64,000 nucleotides of DNA from assembly GCF_005503695.1 (NCBI RefSeq), contig NZ_SCMU01000007.1, positions 62,001-126,000 on the forward strand, read 5' to 3'. The position numbers were made by a program, and so were the translations under genes. The notes under the pieces are model-generated. The model worked only from the letters and a program-made list of their open reading frames with translations. It had not been told where the DNA came from and ran no database searches. Origin of the DNA: Sphingopyxis sp. 2PD (GTDB lineage Bacteria > Pseudomonadota > Alphaproteobacteria > Sphingomonadales > Sphingomonadaceae). Shown here in pieces: positions 17,668 through 27,500 of this stretch (position 1 is the stretch's first letter; each line of letters begins with the position of its first letter).

Positions 17668-20600
17668 CTATCGATCGGCCGCCGGGCTTTGCCCCGCGCC
17701 GATGTCGGTGACGCCCGCAGGCGATGGGTCGGCGTGCGCGCCGCCCGTCGTGAACCAGCGGCGCAAGCGCGGGACCATCCGGCGTTCGAAGCCCGCCGCG
17801 AGGCTGAAGGACGCCGGCACGATCAGCAGTGTCAGCATCGTCGACAGGATGAGCCCGCCGATCACCGTGACCGCCATCGGCGCGCGCCATGCGCCGTCGC
17901 CGGTGAGCGACAGCGCGGTCGGGATCATGCCCGCGACCATCGCGACCGTGGTCATCAGGATCGGCTGCGCGCGCTTGTGTCCGGCGTCGACAATCGCCTC
18001 GTCGCGCGGCACCCCCGACGCCATTTCCTCGATCGCGAAGTCGACGAGAAGGATGCTGTTCTTGCCGACGATACCGAGCAGCATCAGCACGCCGATGAAC
18101 ACGGGAAGCGAGAGCGGATAGCCCGTCAGCAGCAACGCGACCGCCCCGCCGAGCGGGGCGAGCAGAAGCGAGCCCATGTTGACGAAGGGCGGGATGATCT
18201 TGCGATAGAGTAGGATCAGCACAGCGAGCACGAGAAAAATCCCCGATACGACCGCGATCGCGAAGTTGCGCAGCATCTCGGCCTGCCACTTGGCGCTCCC
18301 GAGTACCAGCCGCGTGACCCCGGCGGGCAGCGCCTTGAGCGCCGGCAGCGCCTCGACCTTGTCCATCGCCTGACCGGTCACGAGACCCGGAGCCAGGTCG
18401 GCCCCGATGGTGAGCTGGCGCACCTGGTTGGTCCGATTGATCTGGGTCGGGCCGGCGCCGAAGCCGATCTCGGCCACAACCGAGAGCGGCACCGTTCCCC
18501 CGTTCCGGGTCGGAACAGGCATATTGCGCAGCGTATCGAGCCGCTCGCGCGCGGTTTCCGCAAGCGCGACGCGAACGGGGATTTGCCGGTCGGACAGCGA
18601 GAATTTCGCGCTATTCTGGTCGATCTCGCCCAATGTCGCGACGCGGATCGACTGGCTGAGCGCCTGCGTCGTCACGCCGAGCTGCGCCGCGAGCGCGAAG
18701 CGCGGGCGAATGACGATCTCGGGGCGCTGAAGATTGCCCTCGACACGCGGCGACCGGATTTCCTTCACGCGGGCCATCTCGGCAAGCAGCCGGTTGCCGA
18801 CATCTTCGAGCTTCTTCGGGTCGTCGCTGCCGAGCGTGATCGAGATGTCGCGGCTGCTGCCGCCGCCGCCGCCATGCTGCGACTGGAAGTTGATTCGGGC
18901 ATCGGGAACCTGCGCTAGCCGCGGCGCGCGGTCCTTTTCGAACTCGGTCGAGGTCAGCTCGCGGTCCTTGCGCAATTTCAGATAGACCGTCGCCGTGCCG
19001 ACATCGATCCGCGACAGGGCGGATTCGACGAGCGGGTCGCGCTTCATGAGATCGGTCACCTCGTCGGCCACTGCCTCGGTCTGTTCGAGCGTTGCGCCCG
19101 GGGCGAGCTGGATGGCCACGCGGCTCGTGTCGGAATCGATCGACGGCTGGAAGGTCATCGGGAGCAGCGAGAAGCTGAAAATGGTCGCAAAGAGCGCCAG
19201 CACACCGATGCCGACCACCCAGACGCGATGGTCCTTGATGTAACCGAGCCATTTCCAGCGCCCGCCGCGCGCACGCGCGGCAGCGGCCCCGCTGGTGTCG
19301 AGGCTCCAGCGCAAGATGCGCATATAGGTGTCGATCAGCGGGCCCTCGCCATGCTTTTGCGGACCCTGCGCAGAGAGAAAATAGGCGGCGAGCATGGGTG
19401 TGATCATGCGCGCGACCGCGAGGCTCATCAGCACCGCGGCCACGACCGTCAGTCCGAAATTCTTGAAATATTGCCCGGCGACGCCCGGCATCAGCCCGAC
19501 CGGCAGGAACACCGCGACGATCGTCATGGTTGTCGCGAGCACCGCGAGGCCGATCTCGTCGGCCGCATCGATCGAGGCCTGATAGGCCGATTTGCCCATC
19601 CGCATGTGGCGCACGATATTCTCGATCTCGACGATCGCATCGTCGACCAGCACGCCGGCAACGAGGCTGAGCGCGAGCAAGGTCATCATGTTGAGCGAGA
19701 AGCCCATGAGGTCCATGAACAGGAAGGTCGGGACCGCCGACAGCGGGATGGCGAGCGCCGAGATCAACGTCGCCCGCCAGTCGCGCAAGAAAAGGAAGAC
19801 GACGACGACCGCGAGGATCGCGCCCTCGACCATCGCATTGATCGCCGAATGATATTGGCCTTTGGTATATTCGATATCGCTGAACAGCTCGGTGAATTTG
19901 ACCTTGGGGTTTTCCTTCTCGAGTTTTCGCAGCTCCTCGACCGCAGCGTCATAGACGGTCACATCCGAGGCGCCCTTGGCGCGCTCGAAGCCGAAGGTCA
20001 GCACCTGCCGCCCGTCCTGCTTCGAGACCGAGCGCTGCTCGGCGTAGAGATCCTTGACCTCGGCGATATCGGCGAGGCGCACGGTCCGGTTCGTCCCGAC
20101 CGAGATTAGCGTCTCGCCGAGCGCGTTGGCGCTGCTCGCGTTCCCGAGGATACGCACCGCCTGCTCGGAGCCCGCGACCTCCATCCGGCCGCCGGCCGCA
20201 TTGACATTGAGCTGGACGAGCTGGGTGTTCACCGCGGCGGCGGTAAGGCCGTAGGCGCGCATGCGTTCGGGGTTGAGGATGACGCGGATTTCGCGGCTGA
20301 CGCCGCCCCGGCGATAGGCGTCGCCCATGCCGGGGACCGCGATCAGCCGCTTCGCGACGACATTGTCGACATACCAGCTCAATTCCTCGAGCGTCATATC
20401 GGTGGCCGAAGCCGACCAATAGGCAAGCGTGTTGCCCGAGGTAGAGAGGCGGATAACCTGCGGTTCGAGGATGCCGTTCGGCAGGTTGCTGCGGATCTGG
20501 GTGATCTTGTCGCGAATGTCAGTCACCGCCCGGTCGATCGGCGTGCCGATCGCGAACTGGACGAAGGTCTGCGACTGGCCTTCGGTAACCGTCGAATTGA

Positions 20601-20847
20601 GCTCGTCGATCCCCTCGATCGTCCGCACCGCCGCCTCGACACGCTGCGTGACCTGCGTTTCGAGTTCGGTGGGCGCGGCGCCCGGCTGGGCGATGATGAC
20701 GATGGCGCCCGGAAAATCGATGTCGGGATCGCTCTGGACCCCCATCATGAGGAAGGAGACGATGCCCGCCACCGTCAGACCGAAGAACATGACGAGCGGC
20801 GGGATCGGGTTCCGGATGGACCAGGCCGAGATATTCTTGAAGTTCAT
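17668..20847 (-). CDS. HAE1-type RND efflux permease without an adjacent adaptor
   Basis: The 1059-residue pump has N-terminal helix WSIRNPIPPLVMFFGLTVAG, the porter-domain repeat, and helix 4 LSLVAGVLVDDAIVEIENIVRHM. The double Asp (VDDAIVEIEN) is typical of HAE1 drug pumps; CzcA and CusA have VDGAV or VDAAV at this place. No membrane-fusion protein or OEP gene is next to it: upstream is a P-type ATPase, downstream an SRPBCC gene. It may borrow a partner from the czc sets or act alone. Its position in a metal operon suggests co-induction, but the substrate is unknown. Confidence 0.88.
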   Translation of the reverse strand: MNFKNISAWSIRNPIPPLVMFFGLTVAGIVSFLMMGVQSDPDIDFPGAIVIIAQPGAAPTELETQVTQRVEAAVRTIEGIDELNSTVTEGQSQTFVQFAIGTPIDRAVTDIRDKITQIRSNLPNGILEPQVIRLSTSGNTLAYWSASATDMTLEELSWYVDNVVAKRLIAVPGMGDAYRRGGVSREIRVILNPERMRAYGLTAAAVNTQLVQLNVNAAGGRMEVAGSEQAVRILGNASSANALGETLISVGTNRTVRLADIAEVKDLYAEQRSVSKQDGRQVLTFGFERAKGASDVTVYDAAVEELRKLEKENPKVKFTELFSDIEYTKGQYHSAINAMVEGAILAVVVVFLFLRDWRATLISALAIPLSAVPTFLFMDLMGFSLNMMTLLALSLVAGVLVDDAIVEIENIVRHMRMGKSAYQASIDAADEIGLAVLATTMTIVAVFLPVGLMPGVAGQYFKNFGLTVVAAVLMSLAVARMITPMLAAYFLSAQGPQKHGEGPLIDTYMRILRWSLDTSGAAAARARGGRWKWLGYIKDHRVWVVGIGVLALFATIFSFSLLPMTFQPSIDSDTSRVAIQLAPGATLEQTEAVADEVTDLMKRDPLVESALSRIDVGTATVYLKLRKDRELTSTEFEKDRAPRLAQVPDARINFQSQHGGGGGSSRDISITLGSDDPKKLEDVGNRLLAEMARVKEIRSPRVEGNLQRPEIVIRPRFALAAQLGVTTQALSQSIRVATLGEIDQNSAKFSLSDRQIPVRVALAETARERLDTLRNMPVPTRNGGTVPLSVVAEIGFGAGPTQINRTNQVRQLTIGADLAPGLVTGQAMDKVEALPALKALPAGVTRLVLGSAKWQAEMLRNFAIAVVSGIFLVLAVLILLYRKIIPPFVNMGSLLLAPLGGAVALLLTGYPLSLPVFIGVLMLLGIVGKNSILLVDFAIEEMASGVPRDEAIVDAGHKRAQPILMTTVAMVAGMIPTALSLTGDGAWRAPMAVTVIGGLILSTMLTLLIVPASFSLAAGFERRMVPRLRRWFTTGGAHADPSPAGVTDIGAGQSPAADR

Positions 20848-20891
20848 CCTCTCTCCCCCTTCCGGTTCGATCCCACCGCGACTGTGCGCCC

Positions 20892-23432
20892 TCAGCCCAT
20901 GCTGCGATCGCGATAGGCGAGCAGGCGAAGCGCGTTGGCGACGACGACGAGGGTCGAGCCTTCGTGCGCCGCGACCGCCGCACCGATTCCGAGTCCGAAG
21001 ATCGTCGCCGGCACGAGGACCACGACGACGCCGAGGCTGACCACCAGATTCTGGCGGATGATGCGGCGCGTCTGGCGGCTAAGTCCGATCGCGAACGGCA
21101 GATGAGCGAGGTCATCGGCCATCAGCGCGACGTCGGCGGTTTCGAGGGCAACATCGGACCCCGCGGCGCCCATCGCGATCCCGACGGTGGCGCTCGCCAT
21201 CGCCGGTGCGTCATTGACGCCGTCACCGACCATGGCGACCGGCTGCTGCGCCTTGAGGTCGCGAATGGCGTCGACCTTCTGATCGGGCATCAGGTCGCCC
21301 CAGGCCTCGTCGATCCCGACCTCGGCGGCAATCGATTCCGCGACCTTCTGGTGATCGCCCGAAATCATGATCATCCGGCCGATGCCGAGCTCGCGCAGTT
21401 TGGCGATCGCGGTGCGCGCCGCTTCGCGCGGCGTGTCCATCAGACCGATCGCGCCAAGATCGCGGTCGCCCATACGAACGACCATCGTCGTGCGGCCCTG
21501 CTCGCGGAGGCCGGCGATCGCAGCCGCCACTTCGCCGCCGATCGGCGCGATGCCGTCGGCACCGAACATTTCGGCCTTGCCGATCAGGACGGTTTCGCCC
21601 TCGACCTTTGCCGTGACGCCGCGACCCGTCAGGCTGTTAAGGTCGTCCGCCACCGGTACGCGCGTCGACGTCAGCATGGCCTCGCCATCGCGCGCGATGG
21701 CAGCGGCAAGCGGATGATCGCTCAGCCGCTCGACCGCCACCGCGATCCGCAGCAGTTCCTCCTTCGGCACGCCGCTGGCCGGCAGGACGTCGGTGATGCG
21801 CGGCTTTCCTTCGGTGAGCGTTCCCGTCTTGTCGAACGCCAGCGCGGTCAGCGAGCCGAGATTTTCGAGCGGGCCACCGCCTTTGACCAGCACGCCGCCG
21901 CGCGCCGCACGCGCAACGCCCGACAGGACGGCACTCGGCGTCGCGATCGCGAGCGCGCACGGGCTTGCCGCGACAAGGACCGCCATGGCGCGATAGAAGC
22001 TGTCGCGGAACGGCTCGTCGACAACGACCCAGGCGAAGAGCAGGACGAACACAAGCGCGAGCACGCTCGGCACGAAGATGCGCTCGAACTTGTCGGTGAA
22101 GCGCTGGGTCGGCGATTTCTGCGTTTCCGCCTCGCTCACCATCTTCACGACCTTAGCGAGCGTGGTATCGGCCGCAAGACGGGTTACCGCGATCTCGATC
22201 GCGCCATAGCCGTTGATGGTGCCCGCGAAGACGCGATATTTTGCGTCGAGTGCATCGGGCTTTGCCGCGGCCTGCGCACGATCGGCCACCGGTTCCTTGT
22301 CGACGGGGACGCTCTCGCCGGTCACCGGAGCCTGATCTATCGCCGTGCGGCCAACGACGACGAAGCCGTCGGCGGCAAGACGCTCGTTGGGCTTGACGAT
22401 GACGGTGTCGCCAATCGCCAGCTGCTCGACCGGGACTTCGCGAGCCGTCCCGTCGGCATCCTTCACCGTCGCGGTCTGCGGCGCCAGCTCCGCAAGCGCC
22501 TCGATTGCGCGCTTGGCGCGGCCCATGGCATAATGTTCGAGCGCATGGCCGAGGCTGAAGAGGAAGAGGAGCAGCGCGCCTTCGGCCCACGCACCAAGCG
22601 CGGCAGCGCCGGCCGCGGCGACGAGCATCAGCGTGTCGATCTCGAAGCGCTTGAGCTTCAGATTCTCGATGGCCTCGCGGACAGTGAACCAGCCACCGAA
22701 GCCATAAGCGGCAATATAGAATGCGAGCGGCACCCACTCCGGCGCCGCGGCGAGCTTCTCGATCGCAAAGCCGATGCCGAGGACGAGACCGCACAGCAGC
22801 GCGAAGATCAGCTCGGTCCGCTCGCCGAAGATGCCGCCATGATCATGGCCATGGTCGTGGCTATCCTCGCCCGTATGGCCATGTTTGTGATCTGGCCCAT
22901 GCGCGTGATCCGGACCATGGTCATGGCCATCATCGCCATGTTGGTGGGCGGCTTGTGCCGGGGCAGCCGCGGCGACGGCAGTCGATTTCTGAGTGACGCC
23001 CATATCCGAGAGTGTCTTTCTGATCATTTCGATGGAGGTCTCCGAGCGCTGGAACTCGGCGCGCAGCGTACCGGCGGCGCCGACTTCGGCCTCGATCACG
23101 CCCGGCATTTCGCGAAGCTTCAGTCCGATCGTCCGCGCGCGACGGGCGTGGCCGACGCCTTCGAGGTCATCCCAGAAGAGATGCTGATACTGGCCGGTGA
23201 GCTCGGCACCGGCGCTGCGCGCGAGCTGCCGCACGCGTTCGAGCGGGAGAATATCCGGACGGTAATGGATGCAGAGCTGTGGCGGCGAACCGTCGCTTGA
23301 GCGGACAACATGGACCTTGTCGACGCCTTCGCGTCCTTCGAGTTCGCTCGTCAGGCGCGCGACGCAGCGGTCGGCGGTATCGGCGACTTCGGGGAGGAGA
23401 AGCGGAATATCGAGCCGCAACTGGTCACTCAT
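20892..23432 (-). CDS. Heavy-metal P1B-type ATPase with His-rich N-terminal linker
   Basis: An 846-residue P-type ATPase. The first 150 residues look like degenerate heavy-metal-associated domains without CxxC. Residues about 160-205 form a His-rich linker (HQHGDDGHDHG, HGPDHKHGH, HDHGHDHGG). Core motifs: TGES in the actuator domain, SPCALAIATPS in a transmembrane helix (about residue 490), phosphorylation site DKTGTLTEGKP, and C-terminal HEGST. SPC with HEGGT-like motifs is typical of group P1B-4 ATPases (Co, Fe, Zn); cadmium/zinc ZntA-type pumps have CPC. It exports divalent metals from the cytoplasm and pairs with periplasmic pumps nearby. Confidence 0.92.
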   Translation of the reverse strand: MSDQLRLDIPLLLPEVADTADRCVARLTSELEGREGVDKVHVVRSSDGSPPQLCIHYRPDILPLERVRQLARSAGAELTGQYQHLFWDDLEGVGHARRARTIGLKLREMPGVIEAEVGAAGTLRAEFQRSETSIEMIRKTLSDMGVTQKSTAVAAAAPAQAAHQHGDDGHDHGPDHAHGPDHKHGHTGEDSHDHGHDHGGIFGERTELIFALLCGLVLGIGFAIEKLAAAPEWVPLAFYIAAYGFGGWFTVREAIENLKLKRFEIDTLMLVAAAGAAALGAWAEGALLLFLFSLGHALEHYAMGRAKRAIEALAELAPQTATVKDADGTAREVPVEQLAIGDTVIVKPNERLAADGFVVVGRTAIDQAPVTGESVPVDKEPVADRAQAAAKPDALDAKYRVFAGTINGYGAIEIAVTRLAADTTLAKVVKMVSEAETQKSPTQRFTDKFERIFVPSVLALVFVLLFAWVVVDEPFRDSFYRAMAVLVAASPCALAIATPSAVLSGVARAARGGVLVKGGGPLENLGSLTALAFDKTGTLTEGKPRITDVLPASGVPKEELLRIAVAVERLSDHPLAAAIARDGEAMLTSTRVPVADDLNSLTGRGVTAKVEGETVLIGKAEMFGADGIAPIGGEVAAAIAGLREQGRTTMVVRMGDRDLGAIGLMDTPREAARTAIAKLRELGIGRMIMISGDHQKVAESIAAEVGIDEAWGDLMPDQKVDAIRDLKAQQPVAMVGDGVNDAPAMASATVGIAMGAAGSDVALETADVALMADDLAHLPFAIGLSRQTRRIIRQNLVVSLGVVVVLVPATIFGLGIGAAVAAHEGSTLVVVANALRLLAYRDRSMG

Positions 23433-23498
23433 GATGCCATCCTTCTCTGTTGGCGGTCGGCAATGCGATCCGGGCGCATGTTAAACGCGCGGCAGGAT

Positions 23499-23543
23499 GA
23501 GGTGCGGGAGCCATTGCGGGATGCGACCCGGCTCCCGCACCTC
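23499..23543. terminator. Strong hairpin in the gap between SRPBCC and ATPase genes
   Basis: A perfect 14-base stem (GAGGTGCGGGAGCC / GGCTCCCGCACCTC) encloses a 17-base loop. No T-run follows on either strand. It may process or partly terminate the leftward mRNA between 23623 and 23432. Confidence 0.5.
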
Positions 23544-23622
23544 CCTGACAGCCGGAAATCCCTGCCCGTGGTGAGGGGGGCGATTGAGAGGGGCCTCCGA
23601 CGGCCAGGTTTCGAATTCAAGA

Positions 23623-24093
23623 TCATGCGCGGCGCCCGCTTGGCCGCGCGTAGCGGGACTGAACTGTCGTGCGACGGAGTTGCTGTTCGAGCGCCATGTT
23701 CGAGCGCTTGAGAAAAACGCTGCAAACCCGCCGCAGAATGGGATAGCCGAGCCATGAGAAGAGACCCGCGCATTCCAGGCGATGGGTAACCTCCACCCCT
23801 TGGCCGAGCTTTTCGAGCCGGTAGCTCTCCTCGATGACGAGCAGCCCGCGCGTGCCTGTCCGCCAGGAGAAGCCCGTCAGCCAGTCGAGGCCGGTTATCC
23901 GCCCCTCGGATGCAAATTCCGGACCCCGCTTCCCGCGCGGAGAATAGACATAGCCTACGCGCTCATCATCTCCCGGACGATCGGTGAAACGGAGCGTCGG
24001 ATGCCAGTCGTCGTACCGCTCGATATCGACGAGCAGTCGCCAGACCCGCCCGATCGGGACCGGCAAGCGGAGCGAGGTGCCTACCGAGAACAT
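23623..24093 (-). CDS. SRPBCC-family protein
   Basis: A 156-residue START-like protein. I chose the ATG at 24093, which has a GAGGAGG ribosome site 6 bases upstream, over the longer frame from 24114. Typical features are LRLPVPIGRVWRLLVDIERYDDWHP at the N-terminus and VIEESYRLEKLGQGVEVTHRLE in the sheet. The C-terminus is basic. Ligand and role are unknown. It sits between DUF190 and the P-type ATPase in the leftward czc gene set, and is a distant relative of the SRPBCC protein at 17169-17654. Confidence 0.82.
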   Translation of the reverse strand: MFSVGTSLRLPVPIGRVWRLLVDIERYDDWHPTLRFTDRPGDDERVGYVYSPRGKRGPEFASEGRITGLDWLTGFSWRTGTRGLLVIEESYRLEKLGQGVEVTHRLECAGLFSWLGYPILRRVCSVFLKRSNMALEQQLRRTTVQSRYARPSGRRA

Positions 24094-24174
24094 CGGAGAC
24101 CTCCTCGCTCGCACGAGCTGGTCCGCGACGCAGGCCGGGGACCTGCGCCGCGGTGTAGACCGGCAAGATGCCGG

Positions 24175-24519
24175 TCAGCTCTGAACATCGGGGGGCTCCG
24201 CGGCGGATTTCCCGCCGAGGATTTCGACCGCTTCGAGCGTGATGAGCCCGATGTCCGGTATTTCGGTCAGCTGCGCCGCAAAGTCGCGGAGCCGCTGCTC
24301 CTCGTCGATGATCTCGATCACGACCGCCCGGTCATTCTCCAGCGCATGCTTGCGGTGGAGATGCGCCGAGCGACCGAAACCGAGAACCGCTTCGAGCACC
24401 GTAACGCCTGCCAGCTTTTGCTGGCGAGCGAGTTCGGAAATGAACTCGAAGACCCGCTGATCACCGAAGAAGGCGGATTCATCGGTGTAGATGCGCAAGA
24501 GCTTGGATGCTTTTGTCAT
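24175..24519 (-). CDS. DUF190 (PII-like fold) protein
   Basis: A 114-residue protein of the DUF190 family, recognised by LRIYTDESAFFGDQRVFEFI, VTVLEAVLGFGRSAHLH and DRAVVIEIIDEEQRL. DUF190 proteins adopt a ferredoxin-like PII fold and often accompany metal or fluoride transporters, suggesting a sensing or modulating role; this is not proven. It lies 12 bases after the czcA stop, so it is the fourth gene of this czc operon. Confidence 0.88.
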   Translation of the reverse strand: MTKASKLLRIYTDESAFFGDQRVFEFISELARQQKLAGVTVLEAVLGFGRSAHLHRKHALENDRAVVIEIIDEEQRLRDFAAQLTEIPDIGLITLEAVEILGGKSAAEPPDVQS

Positions 24520-24531
24520 GACAGTCTCTCC

Positions 24532-27500
24532 CTATTCCGTGACCGGCTGGACCGCCGACTCCGCTTTTCGCTTGAGGAACTTCGGCTGCCAGTTCGCCCC
24601 GAGGACGACTTTTGCGATCGCGGGGAGAACGAGCAGCGTCAGGATGGTCGCCGCGATGAGACCGCCGATGACGGTCGTCGCGAGAGGCTTCTGCACCTCG
24701 GCACCCGTGCCGGTCGCGATCGCCATCGGCACGAAGCCGATCGCGGGCACGAAGCCGGTCATGATCACCGCACGCATCTTCTCGGTCATGCCCTCGCGGA
24801 TTGCCTCCGTGAGCGGGACATCATTCTCGAGCCGTTCGCGGATCGCCGTCATGACGACGAGACCGTTGAGCACCGCGACGCCGGCAAGGCAGATGAAGCC
24901 CACCGCCGCCGACACCGAGAAGTTGATGCCCGTAAGCGCGAGAGTGAACACCCCGCCCGCGAGCCCAAGCGGCACGGCGAGGAACACGGCGGTCGCGCGC
25001 CCGAACGTGCCGAGCGCCATGTAAAGCAGGATGAAGATGCCCGCGAAGCAGAGCGGCACCACGATCGAGAGCCGCTGCGATGCGGCCTGCAGACTTTCGA
25101 ACTGCCCGCCCCATTCGAGGTAATAGCCCGCCGGAAGCTTCACATTGGCGATCTTCGCCTGCGCTTCGGCCACGAAGGATCCCGCATCGCGGCCTTCGAG
25201 GTTCACCTGCACGACGACGCGCCGCTTGCCATTTTCGCGGCTGATCTGGTTGAGCCCTTCGGTCAGCCGGATCTGCGCCACCTGGGCGAGCGGTATCTGT
25301 CCGCGATTGCCGCCCTCGGAGGGCAGCAACACGGGCAGCGCGCGGATGTCGTCGAGATTGACCCGGGTCGCGTCGGGGACGCGAACCGTGATGTCGAAGC
25401 GCCTGTCGCCCTCATAGAGCAGGCCGGATTCCCGCCCGCCGAGCGCCGCCGACACCGTATCGGCAACCTCCTGTACCGAGAGACCGTAGCGCGCGATCGC
25501 ATTGCGATCGAGCTTCACGTCGAGCGTCGGAGCGCCGCCCACTTGGTCGGCCTTGACGCTGCCCGCACCCGGTATGCCCTGGAGCACGCGCACCATCTCG
25601 TTCGCCGCGAGCGACATCTTGTCGAGGTCGTCCCCGTAGAGCTTGATGGCCACGTCGCCGCGAACGCCCGCGATCAGTTCGTTGAAACGAAGCTGGATCG
25701 GCTGGCTGACTTCATAAAGCTGGCCGAGCTGGCCGCCAGCGGCTTTCTCGATACGCTCGACGACATCGGCCTTCGAATCGACACCTGCCGGCCACTGATC
25801 CTGGGGTTTCAGGATCACGAAACCGTCGGAGATGTTCGGCGGCATCGGGTCGGTCGCCACCTCGGCCGTACCCGTCTTCGAAAACATCAGCTCGACTTCG
25901 GGCAGGCTCGAGATCGCCGTCTCGACGTTGCGCTGCATGACCAGAGACTGTTCGAGGCTCACCGAAGGCACGCGCGTCGAGGCAAGCGCCATATTCTTCT
26001 CGTCGAGCTGCGGAATGAATTCCGAGCCGAGCAGTCCGAACGCCGGGATCGCAAGGACGAAGAAGGCAAAGCCGCCGGCGATGAAAGCCCACGGCTTGGC
26101 GAGCGCCTTGTCGAGCAAGGGCAGGTAGCGCTCCTTCGACTTGCGGATCGCCCAGACTTCCTTCTCGGCAACCTTGCCGCGAATCATCAGCGCGACAAGC
26201 GCCGGAACCAGGGTGATCGCGAGAATGAAGGCCGCAACGAGCGCGAGCATGATGGTGATGGCCATCGGCGAGAAGGTCTTCCCCTCGACGCCCGTAAACA
26301 TCAGCAACGGCGCGAAGGCCAGTAGGATGATCGCCTGGCCGAAGACGGTCGGTTTGATCATCTCCTGGCTCGCGCGCATCGTCTCCTCGAGACGTTCGCG
26401 AAGGTTGAGCAATCTCCCTTCATGCTCCTGCCGGTGCGCCAGTCTGGCGAGGCAGTTTTCGATGATGATCACCGCCCCGTCGACGATCAGACCGAAGTCG
26501 AGCGCGCCGAGGCTCATCAGGTTACCGGGGACCCGGAAGGCGTTCATGCCCATCGCCATCATCAGGAAGGAGAAGGGAATGACGAGCACCGCGATGATCG
26601 CGGCGCGCCAGTTGCCGAGCAGGAAGAAGAGCGCGGCCGCTACGAGCAGCGCGCCTTCGGTGAGGTTCTTTTCAACCGTGCCGACGGTTGCGTTCACGAG
26701 CTTGGCGCGGTCGAGTACCACCTTCACTTCGACGCCGGGCGGCAGGGTCTTCGACACCTGCGCGATCTTCGCCGAAACATCCTCCGCAACAGTGCGGCTA
26801 TTCTGCCCGATCAGCATGAGCACGGTCCCGATGACCGCCTCCTTGCCGTTCATGCTGCCCGCACCGGTTCTGAGGTCGCCGCCGATCTTCACATTGGCGA
26901 GCTGTCCAACCGTCACGGGCACGCCGCCGCGCGTCGCGACGACGGCGTTGCGGATTTCGTCGACCGAGCGGACGCGTGCATCGACGCGCACGAGATAGGC
27001 CTCGCCTGCCCGGTTATAGTAGTTGGCACCGACCGCGAGGTTGGCGCGTTCAAGGGCTTCGCCCAGTTCGCTATAGGAAATGCCGTAGCTGGTGAGGCGG
27101 GTCGGATCGGGTTCGACCACGAAGGTCTTGGCATAGCCGCCGATCGAGTCGACGCCGGCGACGCCGCCGACCGACTTCAATTGCGGGCTGACGATCCAGT
27201 CCTGGACCGTGCGAAGATAGCCCGATTTGGCGATCTCGTCGGTGAGGATATCGCCCTCGGGGGTCAGATAGCTGCCGTCGGGTTGCCAACCTGGTTGGCC
27301 CGCGACCTTCTTGGCGCCCTTCCCGTCGGGATTTTTGTAGCCGACGGTGTACATGACGACCTCGCCGAGACCCGTCGTGACGGGACCGATCTGCGGCTGG
27401 GCCCCGTCGGGAAGATTCTCGCCCGCCTGGAGAAGCCGTTCGCCCACCTGCTGGCGCGCGAAATAGAGGTCGGTTTCATCGGTGAAGATTGCCGTCACCT

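Noticed and set aside
20964-26325. Long plus-strand open frames (778 and 847 codons) opposite the P-type ATPase and czcA
   Set aside because: They are mirror frames of well-defined efflux genes and show only Arg/His/Asp-rich low-complexity protein.
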